Shown in pieces: positions 8,612 through 19,213 of a DNA stretch of 64,000 nt. Source of the DNA: Synechococcaceae cyanobacterium. Its GTDB lineage: Bacteria; Cyanobacteriota; Cyanobacteriia; PCC-6307; Cyanobiaceae. The DNA is taken from the NCBI GenBank assembly GCA_947378425.1, contig CANCJV010000010.1, positions 1-64,000 of the forward strand, read 5' to 3'. A program made the position numbers and the translations under genes. Within the stretch, counting starts at the first letter, position 1; each line of letters opens with the position of its first letter. The notes beneath the pieces are model-generated. The model was not told where the DNA came from, did no database searches, and saw nothing but the letters and a program-made list of their open reading frames with translations.

Positions 8612-10444
8612 ATATCCCGGCCGGCGCTGGTGCGGGTGCGGCGATGGAGCCCAGCGCTGGGAGCATCAAAACCGCGACCGTTAGGACGATGGCCTATGGA
8701 GCTGGGCTCGATCCAGAACTCTGATCCGTCGTTCGGGAGTGGCGGCGGTGGCGGCTTGATCGTGCCGTCGGCCGGGAAATTCAACCCTGCAGGTCATCAG
8801 GACAACCGCTTACAAGCCCAGATCCAGTCGATGGCTGGAGCTTGCCCTACGGCCTGACCATCTTGCAGCCCATGCGGGTGAAGGTGATGTGAGGCCCCAT
8901 GTGGTCTGTAATCCCGTCGCACGCATGAGCGTGAGGTGATGAGAGCTCACAAAGATCTCGCGGAATGGAGAGACCTTCGCCAGAGTTGCACCCTGATAGT
9001 CCGAGGGATCGCTGACCAGCGCAATTGAGTGGACTATCCACAGTTGAACCAGCACAATCCACTGACCTAAGATCAACGGCCTGATCGCCACAATGCCAAC
9101 CCACACAAGACAAGATACCATCATTTCAACATCCAACATACCGATCACCATGATCAGGTGACTCAGGTCTCTGTCTTGCAGAATGGCTACCTTGACACCA
9201 CAGAGTCGGGAGCCACGGAGATCCACCCCGAGCAGGCAAGCCTGACAACAGTCACTGACATGAACCAGGGCCTACTTGAGCACTACTGGCGACAGGTCGG
9301 CGGCGGCAACGTCGGCATGGTACAGATCGAGGACGCTGAGACTTGAGTTCTGCAGCCTGGCCACCGAGAGACCAATTCCCATCGGTGCCGAATTGACATT
9401 TGCAACAATTGAGGCCGACGAGATAATCAGAACAAAGGTAAATATTGGGGCAATAAAGTAATCGGAGACTTGATGTTGATCAGGCTCTTCAGATCCAAGG
9501 GATCATGCAGTGCAGCAGCAAATCATGCAAGAACATTGCGATCATCTCAGCGGCACGCAAACATTGTCTCGATTGTCAATCAGCCCAGGCGCAGATTTTC
9601 TCAAGTCATTTCAAGCCAAAGCCTTGGAGGGCTCTGCAGACAGGTGGCATCAGCGATGTTGGGCCTAGTCCATCCAGGCATTGTTGATGATCGGATCCGG
9701 GATGATGCCGTTCAAGCTCTTGAACCGGACCAGTTGGTTGGTGTTGCGATTGCAGAAACCAGTCAGGATCCGGCTGGGAATTGCCAGCATGGATGAGGCT
9801 TCACCAAACTGCAGGCTTGCCGCCAACAGACGCTACGTGGATGACGATCCCCGGGAGTGTTGGACGAGGCAGGGGGCCATTCCTGCGGCCTTCAGGTACT
9901 GTCCTGGCCTTGGCGGTATGCAGGACCTGTTGAACTCTGAAACTCTTCCCCAGGTCCAACCCAGGAATCATGGCTTCAGAATCATCCCAACGAGATCTCG
10001 ACAGCAAGGATGATCTGATCCGCCCATCAGAAACCAAGCAGCAACGAGGAGAATCTCCAGTATCCAGCGGAGCTCGCACTTCAGCGTCTGCCATGAACAG
10101 CGAGGAGGCTGCAACGCAGGCCAGCCGAAAGAGCTGCTGAACGCTGGGACCTTTCAAGCCCCGGTATCCTGGTCATCAATCAGCAGTTCTGCTGCAACTG
10201 ATTCACTCCGCCGACGATTGCGATCCCCGTTTCATCGGCCCGGCCCACGCCGTCTCGGACACAGCAGTCCTCCGACCAGCGATCGACACCTCCGTTCAGG
10301 CGGCTTCGGGCCTGGTGCCGAGAGCCCCGCTGAGCTCCGATTGGCAGCTCTGGATGAGCAGCGCAGCCCGGGACGGCAAGGGCAGATTCCCGACTGCAAG
10401 CCCCAGGCTGACCTGCCAGGCTGAAGTGTCTGTGTCGCATCGCC
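8612..10444. other. 1.8-kb stretch with no recognisable gene
   Basis: No open frame on either strand shows a family motif, a ribosome binding site with a good start, or a sustained coding signal. It is flanked by a broken gene and the tspO gene. I read it as decayed DNA. Confidence 0.5.
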
Positions 10445-10888
10445 ATGGCTGCCCTGTTGATCCTGGTGGTGATGCTCGTGGTGGCCTTCGGGCTCAATCC
10501 CGCTCGTGAGGATTTCGCCTGGTTTCTGCGGCTGAGACGGCCCGACTGGCTGGTGTTTGAAGCGGCAATTCCGCTGATCTGGATCGCCATCTATGCCTGT
10601 TTTTACGCCTCAGCTCTGCTCTGTTGGTTCGCCAGCCGCAGTTGGCCCTTGATGGGCGGCTACCTGGTGCTGCTGGTGTTGGTGCAGAGCTACACCCTGG
10701 TGATCTGCCGCAGCCGCTCCCTGCGGCCAGGTACGGCCATCGGCTTTGCCGGCTGGGTCTGGGGCCTGGCCCTGACCGTGGCGGTGGCCCCGCATGGCCT
10801 GGCGATCTGGTTGCTGTTGCTGCCTTATCTGCTCTGGAGCCCGGTCGGTACCTGGGTCACCTGGCAGATGCAGCGGCTGAATCGCTGA
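10445..10888 (+). CDS. TspO/MBR-family tryptophan-rich membrane protein
   Basis: A 147-residue protein with five predicted membrane helices, the normal TspO size. The segment FAWFLRLRRPDWLVFEAAIP then LIW matches the family's W...L..P.W..P....W..LY block, and aromatic residues are frequent. TspO proteins bind tetrapyrroles and act in stress and porphyrin handling in membranes; this fits a phototroph, but the ligand here is not known. It stands alone, with gene-poor DNA on both sides. Confidence 0.82.
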   Translation: MAALLILVVMLVVAFGLNPAREDFAWFLRLRRPDWLVFEAAIPLIWIAIYACFYASALLCWFASRSWPLMGGYLVLLVLVQSYTLVICRSRSLRPGTAIGFAGWVWGLALTVAVAPHGLAIWLLLLPYLLWSPVGTWVTWQMQRLNR

Positions 10889-11395
10889 CTGCAACGGGCT
10901 TGGCGGCAGCCTGGCGAGGCGATCCTTCCAGGGGGACGCTGTCAGTTCAGCTCCATGGACGAGGCTCCCCATCTCGTGGCGATGGCCTTGGTGAAGAGGC
11001 GGGCAAAGAACCCTGCCATTGGCGGGCCAATCGCAGTCAGCCGCTGTTGATGAGCTGGTTCCCAGCGAGCCAGGCTGCACCGTGGCCCTGGAGTTGTTGC
11101 TGCGGCTCTGGCAGGGCAGTACCGAGCTGGCGTTGCGGCGCTCAGCCGGCGATCCCAGGCTGTTGTTGGTGGAGTTGCCGTTGAGGGTGATGCGTGAACA
11201 GCTGTCGATCCTCAAGGCCCGGTGGATCACCAGGCCCGCTACGAACCCCTTCTAACCCCATCGTCAGGAAACGAACCAGTTCATCTCTGCACTCCCTCGC
11301 GCCCGAAACACCCACGGTCAAGACCTAGGCGTCAGCTCTCCAGATTGGAGCCATGGGGTGCTGGCGTAGGGGCAGGGGATATGTGAGACATGATC
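10889..11395. other. Stretch without a recognisable gene
   Basis: Open frames here (plus and minus strand) show no family signature. I see nothing I can support. Confidence 0.5.
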
Positions 11396-11640
11396 CTAGG
11401 CATTAGCCAAACCCGAATCCAACTCTAGGGCGCGGCCCAGCAGTTCAAGGGCCTCTGTGAACTGTTGCTGGTCTCTGTAGACCATGCACAGGTTGTAGGG
11501 CGGCTCGATGTGATGGGGAACCAGCTGGATGCGGGACTGCAACAGCGGCACCGTCTCGACAAATCTTTGGGCATTCAGGTGCTCGGCGAAGATAGTGAGG
11601 CGGGTAGCTGATCGCCAGTATGAAGAAGTTCGTGGCGGCC
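11396..11640 (-). pseudogene. TPR-protein remnant (C-terminal end)
   Basis: The minus strand is stop-free for ~85 codons down to a TAG at 11396-11398. It reads two TPR-like helical pairs: AEHLNAQRFVETVPLLQSRI then PYNLCMVYRDQQQFTEALEL and LLGRALELD, with the typical A/L-x-x-Y and A-L-x-L spacing. No start codon with upstream coding sequence is present and stops close the frame upstream of ~11650. I infer a truncated tetratricopeptide gene. Confidence 0.45.
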
Positions 11641-11749
11641 AAGAATAAAATCAAGGATTCCTTCAACTGGACCTTCACTACAGACTCAATCCCGGAGAAG
11701 CTGCAGGTGCGCTGAGGGAACCTCGGGGCACCACCGATGGATGAGGGTT

Positions 11750-12433
11750 TCAGCTCGGCGGCCGAACATCGGAGGCGGCGACTGGGTTCGTGCAGCGATG
11801 TAACGTCGCAGCGCGGATCAGCTCCGAACCACTCAGCGACAACTTGGAACTGATGTGTTTGCGGTAGGTCTCAACGGTCTGCAGGCTCAGGCCGAGCGAT
11901 TGTGCGATTTCCTTGTTGAGCAGCCCAAGGCCCAGAGCGTGAAAGACCCGGAGTTCCCGTGGCGAGAGTGTATCCATCTGCAGCCGCCATTTCGGGTTGC
12001 TCATGTGGGAATGCTTTGAGCTCAGGACCTGCAGACGGGTCACCATCCTCACCAGGTCGTCCCAGTCATGGCGTTTATCCACGATTCCGAGCAGCATCGC
12101 TTCGATTTCCGGTGGCGGCGTGAGTGCATCACTCACGTCGGTGATCAGGATCAACTTTCCAGCTGGATTTGCTCCCTTCAGAGCCAACGCCGCGTCGATC
12201 CAGGTTTCACCATGCTCACCGGCGCAATGCACATCGAGCAGGAGTAAATCAGGGGGAGAGTTCTCAATGAAGACAAGAGCCTGAGCCATGGACGAAAACA
12301 CTGCCACCAGCTCAAGGCCGCAGTGCTCGGCCAGCAAACCACCGACGGCCTTCCCCACCAGAAGGTGACGGTCAAGAACCAGGCAGGTCAGAACGGCTAA
12401 CCCCTCGCCTACCGCACCACCGTGAGGTGTCAT
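11750..12433 (-). CDS. NarL/FixJ-type response regulator
   Basis: A 227-residue two-domain protein. The receiver domain (~10-130) has LLLDVH with the phospho-acceptor Asp at ~66, and LITDVSD in place of the usual T/S switch strand. The C-terminal LuxR-type helix-turn-helix (~155-215) contains LSPRELRVFHALGLGLLNKE then IAQSLGLSLQTVETYRKHI. No partner histidine kinase is adjacent, so it is an orphan regulator. Its gene faces away from a small RHH gene, with an inverted repeat between them. Confidence 0.88.
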   Translation of the reverse strand: MTPHGGAVGEGLAVLTCLVLDRHLLVGKAVGGLLAEHCGLELVAVFSSMAQALVFIENSPPDLLLLDVHCAGEHGETWIDAALALKGANPAGKLILITDVSDALTPPPEIEAMLLGIVDKRHDWDDLVRMVTRLQVLSSKHSHMSNPKWRLQMDTLSPRELRVFHALGLGLLNKEIAQSLGLSLQTVETYRKHISSKLSLSGSELIRAATLHRCTNPVAASDVRPPS

Positions 12434-12463
12434 GCGACGCTTTGCTTGGATCCTCCGTTCATA

Positions 12464-12490
12464 CCCACTTGTAGGACTCGCACAAGTGGG
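12464..12490. promoter_or_regulatory. Inverted repeat between divergent regulator genes
   Basis: CCCACTTGT (12464-12472) and ACAAGTGGG (12482-12490) are perfect 9-bp arms around 9 bases. The site lies 31 bases upstream of the response-regulator start and 74 bases before the RHH start. With no U-tract it looks like an operator rather than a terminator. Which protein binds is unknown. Confidence 0.5.
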
Positions 12491-12563
12491 ATCCGTGAAT
12501 CAAGTGCTTGACTGCATCGCTTTAGCGGCACAATACTGAGGGTTGTTGCTGATCTGCGCACCC

Positions 12564-12734
12564 ATGAATGCCTATTCCGTCTCAACCGCGCCGGCATTTC
12601 GCGCGCCCCGTCGCGTGACGATCACGCTGCCGCACAGCACCTACCACGGTCTGCTGGAGCGAAGTGATGCCGAGGGTCGTTCAATGAGCAATCTGGCGGC
12701 TTATCTGCTGGAGTCCTCGCTTGACAAAGAATGA
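12564..12734 (+). CDS. CopG-like ribbon-helix-helix protein
   Basis: A 56-residue protein starting at ATG 12564; an upstream in-frame start at 12543 is possible but less likely. RRVTITLPHSTYHGLLERSD is the RHH strand and first helix, and GRSMSNLAAYLLESSL the second helix, typical of small CopG/Arc-type DNA-binding proteins or antitoxins. No toxin partner is visible downstream. It may autoregulate through the inverted repeat at 12464-12490. Confidence 0.65.
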   Translation: MNAYSVSTAPAFRAPRRVTITLPHSTYHGLLERSDAEGRSMSNLAAYLLESSLDKE

Positions 12735-13778
12735 CACTCCAAAACAGCGGGGTCAAGATCATGGAGCAGGCAGCAGACCCTGAACCCTCCGGAGGCCTCA
12801 AGTCTTGAGGTGATAACCACTTCAAGGCCATCCAGATCAGATCCGGATCGCTCATGTCCGCGGGCCACTGCTTTCCCTGGCGGTTCCCGCGGCAATGAGA
12901 ATCTGATCCGGCAGTTCCCGGCCTGGCCCCGCTTGCACCGGCCCGGTCTGATGGTGGGCGATGGCCTTGATCGCTCGCCAGCGGGCTTCACCAGTTGAAA
13001 CGCTCACTGGGCCAAAGCATGGTCCGTCGAGCAAACCCGGCAGCAATTCAGGCGGATCCACGACCACGTGGGGATCTGGGGACCAATGGTGTGGCGCTGG
13101 CCAAGGGAGATCGGCGCCAAGCTCCACCACCTGTCGCCCGCCTTGGCGCTGACCTTCCCGCAGAGCGAGCAGCTGCGGCTCATGCCCGATCTGCCCGGCG
13201 ACGTACCTGCTGCAGACTGTATGGGCCTCCCCACTGCTGAAGGCGGGAATGCTGCAGAGCACGGCCAAATGAAAAGCCCAGGTTGCAGGGCGCAGGTCCC
13301 CTCTGAAGCTTGATAAGCCCCCATGGGCCACACTTCTATGGAAGAGCCGTTGCCATCGTCTCCAGTCCACGCCGTCCCGCAGCCGCTGCAGGAGCAGGCC
13401 TGGATCCCCTGACCTGCTACGCCTCCCATGAGCAGGAGGAGATCGGCTTGCCTGCACTGTGGACTCGGTTGAGAGGTTCACGTTGATTCGTCGCGATCCC
13501 CGTGATGGTGCCCGGAAGGTGGACAGTGCAGGCCGGGCATGACCTCTGCAACCAGCTGGAGCTGGTCATCGCCACGGCTCTGGAACGTAGTCCTGTGCCC
13601 ACCCAGCTCAAATCGATCTGGGATGAAAAGTGATTTGATGACCAGCGATTTCGCTGGGAGGCGGTTCGGGCGATTACAGGTCTGCGCAACCTGCATCGAA
13701 GCAGCCGACCACCACTAGCGTTCGTGGGAACAGTTGGATGCTCTCCGCTGTACCCATCTCCCTAGGGCCAGCTGCACC
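12735..13778. other. Stretch with only decayed coding traces
   Basis: No intact gene. Around 13540-13620 the plus strand reads DLCNQLELVIATALERSPVP then TQLKSIWDEK and a stop, which looks like a fragment of a lost gene. No family can be assigned. Confidence 0.4.
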
Positions 13779-16505
13779 ATGCTGTTTCGTCTGCGCTTGC
13801 CCGTCGTGGGCAACCTTGCTGGTTCTGCTCCCGGGTCATTGCCGCAGCAAGGCCTGGAGATTGGATCGACCGCCGCGGAGTTGCTGCGCGCGGCCAGGGA
13901 GAGCACCGATGAACTGCTTGCCCGTTTGAATACCAGTTCAGAAGGTCTGAGCGCCCTGCAGGCGGAGCTTCGCCTGGCCAAGGTCGGCCCGAACGAAATC
14001 GCCCATGAGAAGCCTGTCTCCTGGGTCATGCAACTGATCAAGACCTTCAACAATCCATTGGTCTTCCTATTGGCCACCCTTGCGGCCGTGTCCCTGCTGA
14101 CAGGAGACGCCAAGGCAGCAGTGATCATCACCACCATGATCATCTTCAGCGTCCTGCTCCGCTTTTCACAGGAGTACCGCTCACTTGTGGCAGCTGAATC
14201 GCTGCGTCAGTTAGTTCACACCACCGCAACCGTCAAACGGCACGATGCCCGCAAGGACATCAGTCCAGGCCTTGCGGCCGATCTCGGCCTGCACCTCAGC
14301 GCCGATGTGCCCGTACACCTGGAGGAGCCGATCAATCGGCTGGTGCCCGGGGATGTGGTGGTGCTGGCCGCGGGAGACATGATTCCCGCCGATGTGCGAG
14401 TGCTGTGCTCCAAAGACCTGTTCGTCAGCCAGGCTGCCCTGACAGGGGAATCTCTGCCGGTTGAGAAGCATAGCCAACTACCTCCCCGCCAGCTGGAGAT
14501 CACCGAGCCACTGGAGCTGGAGAACCTCTGCTTTCTGGGCACCAACGTGATCAGTGGCACGGCCACGGCAGTGGTCGTGGAGACCGGCGAGCGCACCTCC
14601 CTGGGATCCTTGGCCAAAACCCTCACAGGGGTGCGCAGCCGCACCAGCTTCGATCGGGGCATCAGCGATGTGAGCCTGCTGTTGCTGCGCTTCATGGTCG
14701 TGATGGCCCCGGCTGTGTTCCTGATCAATGGCATCAGCAAGGGCAACTGGGGTGAGGCCTTCTTCTTTGCTCTCTCTGTGGCGGTTGGACTTGCTCCTGA
14801 GATGCTGCCGATGATCGTGACCGCCAATCTCTCCCGAGGTGCCATCGCCATGGCAAAGGAGAAAGTGATCGTCAAGAACATCGACTCAATCCAGAATCTT
14901 GGAGCGATGAATATCCTTTGCACCGACAAGACCGGCACCCTCACCCAGGACCGCATCGTGCTCGAACGGCATTTGGATTATCGCGGCAGGGAGTGTGAGG
15001 AGGTGCTGGAACTGGCCTACCTGAATAGCTTCCACCAGACGGGTCTCAAGAGTCTGCTCGATGTGGCCGTGCTCGAACATGCCGATCTGCATCGTGCCCT
15101 GAAAGTGGAGAAGAACTTCATCAAGATTGATGAGATCCCTTTCGACTTCCAGCGCAGGCGCATGTCTGTGGTCGTAGAAGAGGAGAACCACCACCACGAG
15201 CTGATCTGCAAGGGGGCGCTTGAGGAAATCCTCATGGTCTGCAGCAGCTTGAAGGATGGAGAGACCATTGACTCCATCAACGATGCCAGCCGAAAGCAGG
15301 TGCTCAGTTTGGGAGCGGATCTCAACAGTGATGGCCTGCGGGTGATTGCCGTGGCCTACAAGGAAGTTCCCATCCAGCACAAGCCCTATACCCTCGCCGA
15401 CGAGTGCGATCTCACCTTCCTGGGGCTGGTCGCGTTCCTCGATCCCCCCAAGGATTCAGCTGCCCAAGCGATTCGCGATCTCAATCGTGGTGGGGTGGCC
15501 GTGAAGGTGCTCACCGGGGACAATCCAGTGATTGCCCGCAAAACCTGCAAGGACGTCGACCTGGCCGTGGAGGGGGTTCTGCTTGGACAAGAGATTGAGG
15601 CCATGGATGATGCCACGCTCGGCGAACGGGTGGAGGCAACGACCATCTTTGCCAAGCTCTCACCGCTGCAGAAGTCGCGAATCATCAAGCTGCTGCGCAA
15701 CAGAGGCCATGTCGTCGGCTTCATGGGGGACGGCATCAATGACGCGGCTGCTCTGCGAGAAGCTGACATTGGGTTTTCGGTGGATACGGCGGTGGACATC
15801 GCCAAGGAATCGGCCGACATCGTCTTGCTGGAGAAAAGCTTGTTGGTGCTCAGTGCAGGCGTGATGGAAGGACGCCGCACGTTCGGCAACATCACCAAGT
15901 ACATCAAAATGGGAACCAGTTCTGCATTCGGCAACATGTTCAGCATGCTCGGTGCAAGCATGGTGCTGCCATTTCTGCCCATGCTGCCGGTTCAGATTCT
16001 GCTGAACAACCTCCTCTACGACTTCTCGCAGACTGGCATTCCCTTTGATCGTGTGGATCCGGATTATCTAATGCTCCCACGGAAGTGGAGAGTGAACGAT
16101 CTCAAAAATTTCATGGTGTTCATCGGCCCAGTCAGTTCCCTGTTTGATTACGCCACGTTTGCTCTGATGTGGTTCGTCTTTTCCGCCAATACGGTTGAGA
16201 GTCAGGCCCTCTTCCAAACTGGTTGGTTCGTCGAGAGCCTGATGACCCAGACGCTGATCGTGCATATCATTCGTACAGCTCATGTTCCCTTCTTCCAAAG
16301 CAACCCAGCACCCCTGATGGCTTCCATTAGCATAGTGGTGATGGCAATCGGCATTACGATTCCCTATACACCGATCGGCTCGACGCTGGGCATGGTGCAT
16401 CTACCCCTCGCTTACTTTACCTGGTTGACTGTCATCCTGCTCTGCTATTGCCTCCTCACCCAGCTGGTCAAGGCATGGTATGTGCGTCGCTTTGGCTACA
16501 GTTAA
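13779..16505 (+). CDS. mgtA: Magnesium-importing P-type ATPase (P3B)
   Basis: About 908 residues from ATG 13779, close to the MgtA/MgtB length; a TTG at 13734 would add 15. The cation-transporter N-terminal segment (~45-100) is followed by the actuator motif TGES (in AALTGESLPVE), and DKTGTLT with the phosphorylated Asp at ~383. TGDNP, MGDGINDAAALREADIGFSV and FAKLSP are P/N-domain motifs. Ten helices end the protein, with NNLLYDFSQTGIPFD matching the Mg2+ branch. It hydrolyses ATP to bring Mg2+ inward across the plasma membrane. In a phototroph making chlorophyll this ties to Mg supply for chelatase. A MerR-like gene overlaps its 3' end. Confidence 0.93.
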   Translation: MLFRLRLPVVGNLAGSAPGSLPQQGLEIGSTAAELLRAARESTDELLARLNTSSEGLSALQAELRLAKVGPNEIAHEKPVSWVMQLIKTFNNPLVFLLATLAAVSLLTGDAKAAVIITTMIIFSVLLRFSQEYRSLVAAESLRQLVHTTATVKRHDARKDISPGLAADLGLHLSADVPVHLEEPINRLVPGDVVVLAAGDMIPADVRVLCSKDLFVSQAALTGESLPVEKHSQLPPRQLEITEPLELENLCFLGTNVISGTATAVVVETGERTSLGSLAKTLTGVRSRTSFDRGISDVSLLLLRFMVVMAPAVFLINGISKGNWGEAFFFALSVAVGLAPEMLPMIVTANLSRGAIAMAKEKVIVKNIDSIQNLGAMNILCTDKTGTLTQDRIVLERHLDYRGRECEEVLELAYLNSFHQTGLKSLLDVAVLEHADLHRALKVEKNFIKIDEIPFDFQRRRMSVVVEEENHHHELICKGALEEILMVCSSLKDGETIDSINDASRKQVLSLGADLNSDGLRVIAVAYKEVPIQHKPYTLADECDLTFLGLVAFLDPPKDSAAQAIRDLNRGGVAVKVLTGDNPVIARKTCKDVDLAVEGVLLGQEIEAMDDATLGERVEATTIFAKLSPLQKSRIIKLLRNRGHVVGFMGDGINDAAALREADIGFSVDTAVDIAKESADIVLLEKSLLVLSAGVMEGRRTFGNITKYIKMGTSSAFGNMFSMLGASMVLPFLPMLPVQILLNNLLYDFSQTGIPFDRVDPDYLMLPRKWRVNDLKNFMVFIGPVSSLFDYATFALMWFVFSANTVESQALFQTGWFVESLMTQTLIVHIIRTAHVPFFQSNPAPLMASISIVVMAIGITIPYTPIGSTLGMVHLPLAYFTWLTVILLCYCLLTQLVKAWYVRRFGYS

Positions 16506-17243
16506 GCCTTCAGATGACCTGGGGAAGCAGCCGCAGCCACCACCCCCCGTTGAGGCCGCCTATGGCCTCGATGAGCTGCTGGCCGTTGCCGGGTTGCACC
16601 TGGGAGAGGAGTTCTCCCCGCGCACGGTGCGCCTCTATGCCACCCAGTGTCTGATCGATCGACCCGGCAAGAAGGGACGCAGTGCGGTCTACGGCCAACG
16701 TCACCTGCTGCAGCTGCTCTTGATCCGCTCCCTGGCCAGGCGCGGACTCAGCCTGGCTGCCATTGCTCCCCTCTGCGGACTTCCAGATCCTGAGTTGGAG
16801 CAGCAGCTGGCCCAGCTCGAGGCCCAGGCCGAGACCAAGGGCGAAGCCCAGGGCGACGCCAGCCCTCAGGAGAGCAACGAGGCGCTCGCTTACCTCCGCA
16901 CGTTCCAGTCCTCCGCTATGCCTTTCTCACCCCTTTCATCCCCTCCAACGCTGTCTCCAGCAGCGACGACTCCGCTGAGCGCTCCAGTTCCCTGTTGCCG
17001 CTGCTCGGCTCTCCCCTCCTCTCTCGCCGCTCCGGCCGTTCCGTTTCTGCGTCCCGTTCGACCTCCCGCTCCAGCGGTAGCCGTGATGCCGCCAGCCGCT
17101 GGCATCGTTTCTCCCTGGCGGCGGGAGTCGAGCTGCAGATCAGTGATGCGGGCTCGATCCCTCCGGCTGGCCCCCGTCGCCTCGCCTGGCTGCAGCCCCT
17201 CACGGATCGCCTGATCGAGCAACTCGATGAGCGCCAGGGCTGA
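16480..17243 (+). pseudogene. MerR-like regulator, frameshifted
   Basis: The first ~145 codons read a MerR-type winged helix: YGLDELLAVAGLHLGEEFSP then RTVRLYATQCLIDRPGKKGR and RHLLQLLLIRSLARRGLSLA. Near 16900-16920 the sensible reading jumps frame. Frame 1 turns into Pro/Ser-rich nonsense ending at 17214, while the shifted frame continues to a natural end at 17243, with RWHRFSLAAGVELQI, SDAG and QPLTDRLIEQLDE. It overlaps the end of mgtA by 26 bases and precedes a broken vWA gene, its usual kind of partner in my reading. A sequencing indel would look the same. Confidence 0.6.
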
Positions 17244-17338
17244 TCCCCTGACGCTCCATCGCCGCTCCCTCTGACGCCGCCGCCAATTCCATTCATCTCT
17301 CATCCCATCAACGACCGCCCCCCAACACCCCCCCTCCC

Positions 17339-18445
17339 ATGACCCAGCCCCCGCTTCGCTTCCGGCCCCTGCGGCCGGCGGTGGCGGCTGATAGCGCCTC
17401 CACCCTTGAGCTGCTGCTCACGATCACGACACCAGATCTGTCATCCGATCAGCAATCCAGACCACGAGCGCCGGTCAACCTCGTCTTGGTGATCGACCGA
17501 TCCGGCTCGATGGCCGGCCAGAAGCTCAGTTACGCCCGCAAAGTTGCCCGCTTCCTGGCCGGTGAACTCACCGCCGGCGATCGCCTCGCGATCGTCAGCT
17601 TCGATGGCGAGGTCAACGTTGTCGTGCCCTCCACTCCTGTCGCTGATCCGTTGCCGCTCATCGCGGCGATCGACACGATCCACAGCGGTGGCTGCACCGC
17701 GCTCTTTGACGGCTGGCTGGAGGGAGCCATGCAAGTGGCGAACCAACTCGATCCCACTGCCCTGAATATCGCCACCTCCGGTGACGGCACCCTCGCCTTC
17801 ATCGAAACCCCCGGCCAGCTGGCCGATCTGTACGCCTCCGAACTCAAGGGCCTGGCCACCACGGCAGGCCGCAAGGTGAGCCTGGGAATGCGTGCCAAGC
17901 ACTGAGCGGAGCTCGTCGATGTACTCAACGATCTGGACACCACCGAGGCCGGCAACTGTCGTCTGCCCAACCTGAAAGCTGGCCAGGAACCCAATGTCGG
18001 TGTGCGCCTGCAGCTGCCCGGATGGAGCCCCAACCAGGAGATCGCCAGCTTCCGCCTCGCCTGGGATGCGCCCGGCACTACCGAGCGCCAGAGCCTGATT
18101 GAGCACCTGACCCTGCCCGTCAAGGAGGCCGCAGAACTCGATGGCCTCGACACCGACATGACCGTCGCTGAGCAATTCGCACTCCTGGAATCCAACCGAG
18201 CCCGTAGGCGCGCCACTGAACAGCTCGATCTCGGGGATATTGAGGCCGGTGAATCCAGCCTGGACACGGCAAGAGCCCTGTTTGCAGCCATGCCAGGTTC
18301 ACAGCTCAGCAGCCGCGAAATGAGGCTGTTGAAAGAGAAGCGAACCCTGCTGCGCCAGGACCGCAACCTCAGCCGCAGACCCCTCAGCCGCAAGTCGCTG
18401 CGCTCCAGCAAGCACGTCTGGGAGGAAAGCGTCGAGCAGAACTGA
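17339..18445 (+). pseudogene. vWA-domain protein gene with internal deletion and TGA
   Basis: The start has a good von Willebrand A domain: NLVLVIDRSGSMAGQKLSYA gives the MIDAS DxSxS. After QLDPTALN the reading goes straight to IATSGDGTLAFIE. vWA proteins normally have ~40 residues there, including the L(L)SDG strand with a MIDAS Asp, so an in-frame deletion is likely. A TGA at 17903-17905 then splits the gene, and the same frame continues for 180 codons (AELVDVLNDLDTTEAG to EESVEQN). With the MIDAS incomplete and the C-terminus cut off, the product is unlikely to work. Confidence 0.7.
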
Positions 18446-18624
18446 CGCAACACCTGCCACGAGGGCGCCAAAGCCCTGCCATACCGCCAGCGTCAGATGC
18501 AACGTCTGTGTCTCAGCGCAGCGCCAGCCACTCGTAGCCAACCGTTGACGTGGTGGCGACCTGTGATCTGATCGGCCGCTCCCACGAGCCGAAGCTGATC
18601 GCGATGGAGCGGAGGGTCGCGCAC

Positions 18625-19079
18625 CTATGGGGTGCCGGAGGTGCAGACGTGTCGGGGGAGGCGTTTGCAGGCCTCCCCATCGCCATTGCTGAGGAACTGC
18701 CGGTAGGCAAAGGCCTGGCCGTCTTCCACCAGCACCAGGTTGATGTTGAGGTCGCTGATCACCTCGGCCATGGTGCGGCCGTAGCGATCGGTGCTGTGGG
18801 GAAGGATCGTGACCTCCCGTCACTTGGCCAGACGGATCTGCAGATCATGGCGGGCATGCTGCCCATAAGGGCTCTGGCCCATCTCCGGCGCGTCGACGCA
18901 GGCCAGGCGGAGGGTGATCGACAAGCCCTCACAGCTGACGCGGGGGTGTCGCCGTCGCCGAGCGAGGGCATCGCTGCCAGGGCAGTCTTGGCCGATACGA
19001 CCACCGACAAGGCGGCCACCAGGGCCAGCAGCAACTTCAGACAGCGGCATGCCATCGCTGGAATCTGCATCGCTGCCAT
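18625..19079 (-). pseudogene. Secreted staphylococcal-nuclease-like gene, broken
   Basis: The N-terminus has a signal peptide (CLKLLLALVAALSVVVSAKT, ALA). The OB-fold nuclease core follows in pieces: GDGDT in one frame, then after a shift LSITLRLACVDAPEMGQSPY and GQHARHDLQIRLAK, a TGA, and in the same frame DRYGRTMAEV and GQAFAYRQFLS. The catalytic pattern R-L..(I/V)D.PE and DRYGR is that of SNase (thermonuclease). At least one frameshift and one nonsense codon break it. It ends with TAG at 18625. Confidence 0.7.
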
Positions 19080-19213
19080 TTCAAGGCGCTGGATGCATGG
19101 ATTTGCTCCGCAGCACAATCAGGGCAACCTGGGAGTTGGCCCGGAGTTGGGTCAAGCATCAAATTGTCTCTGTCGTTGCCTTCAGCGACGGTTCCGGTGC
19201 TCATGGCATGGGT

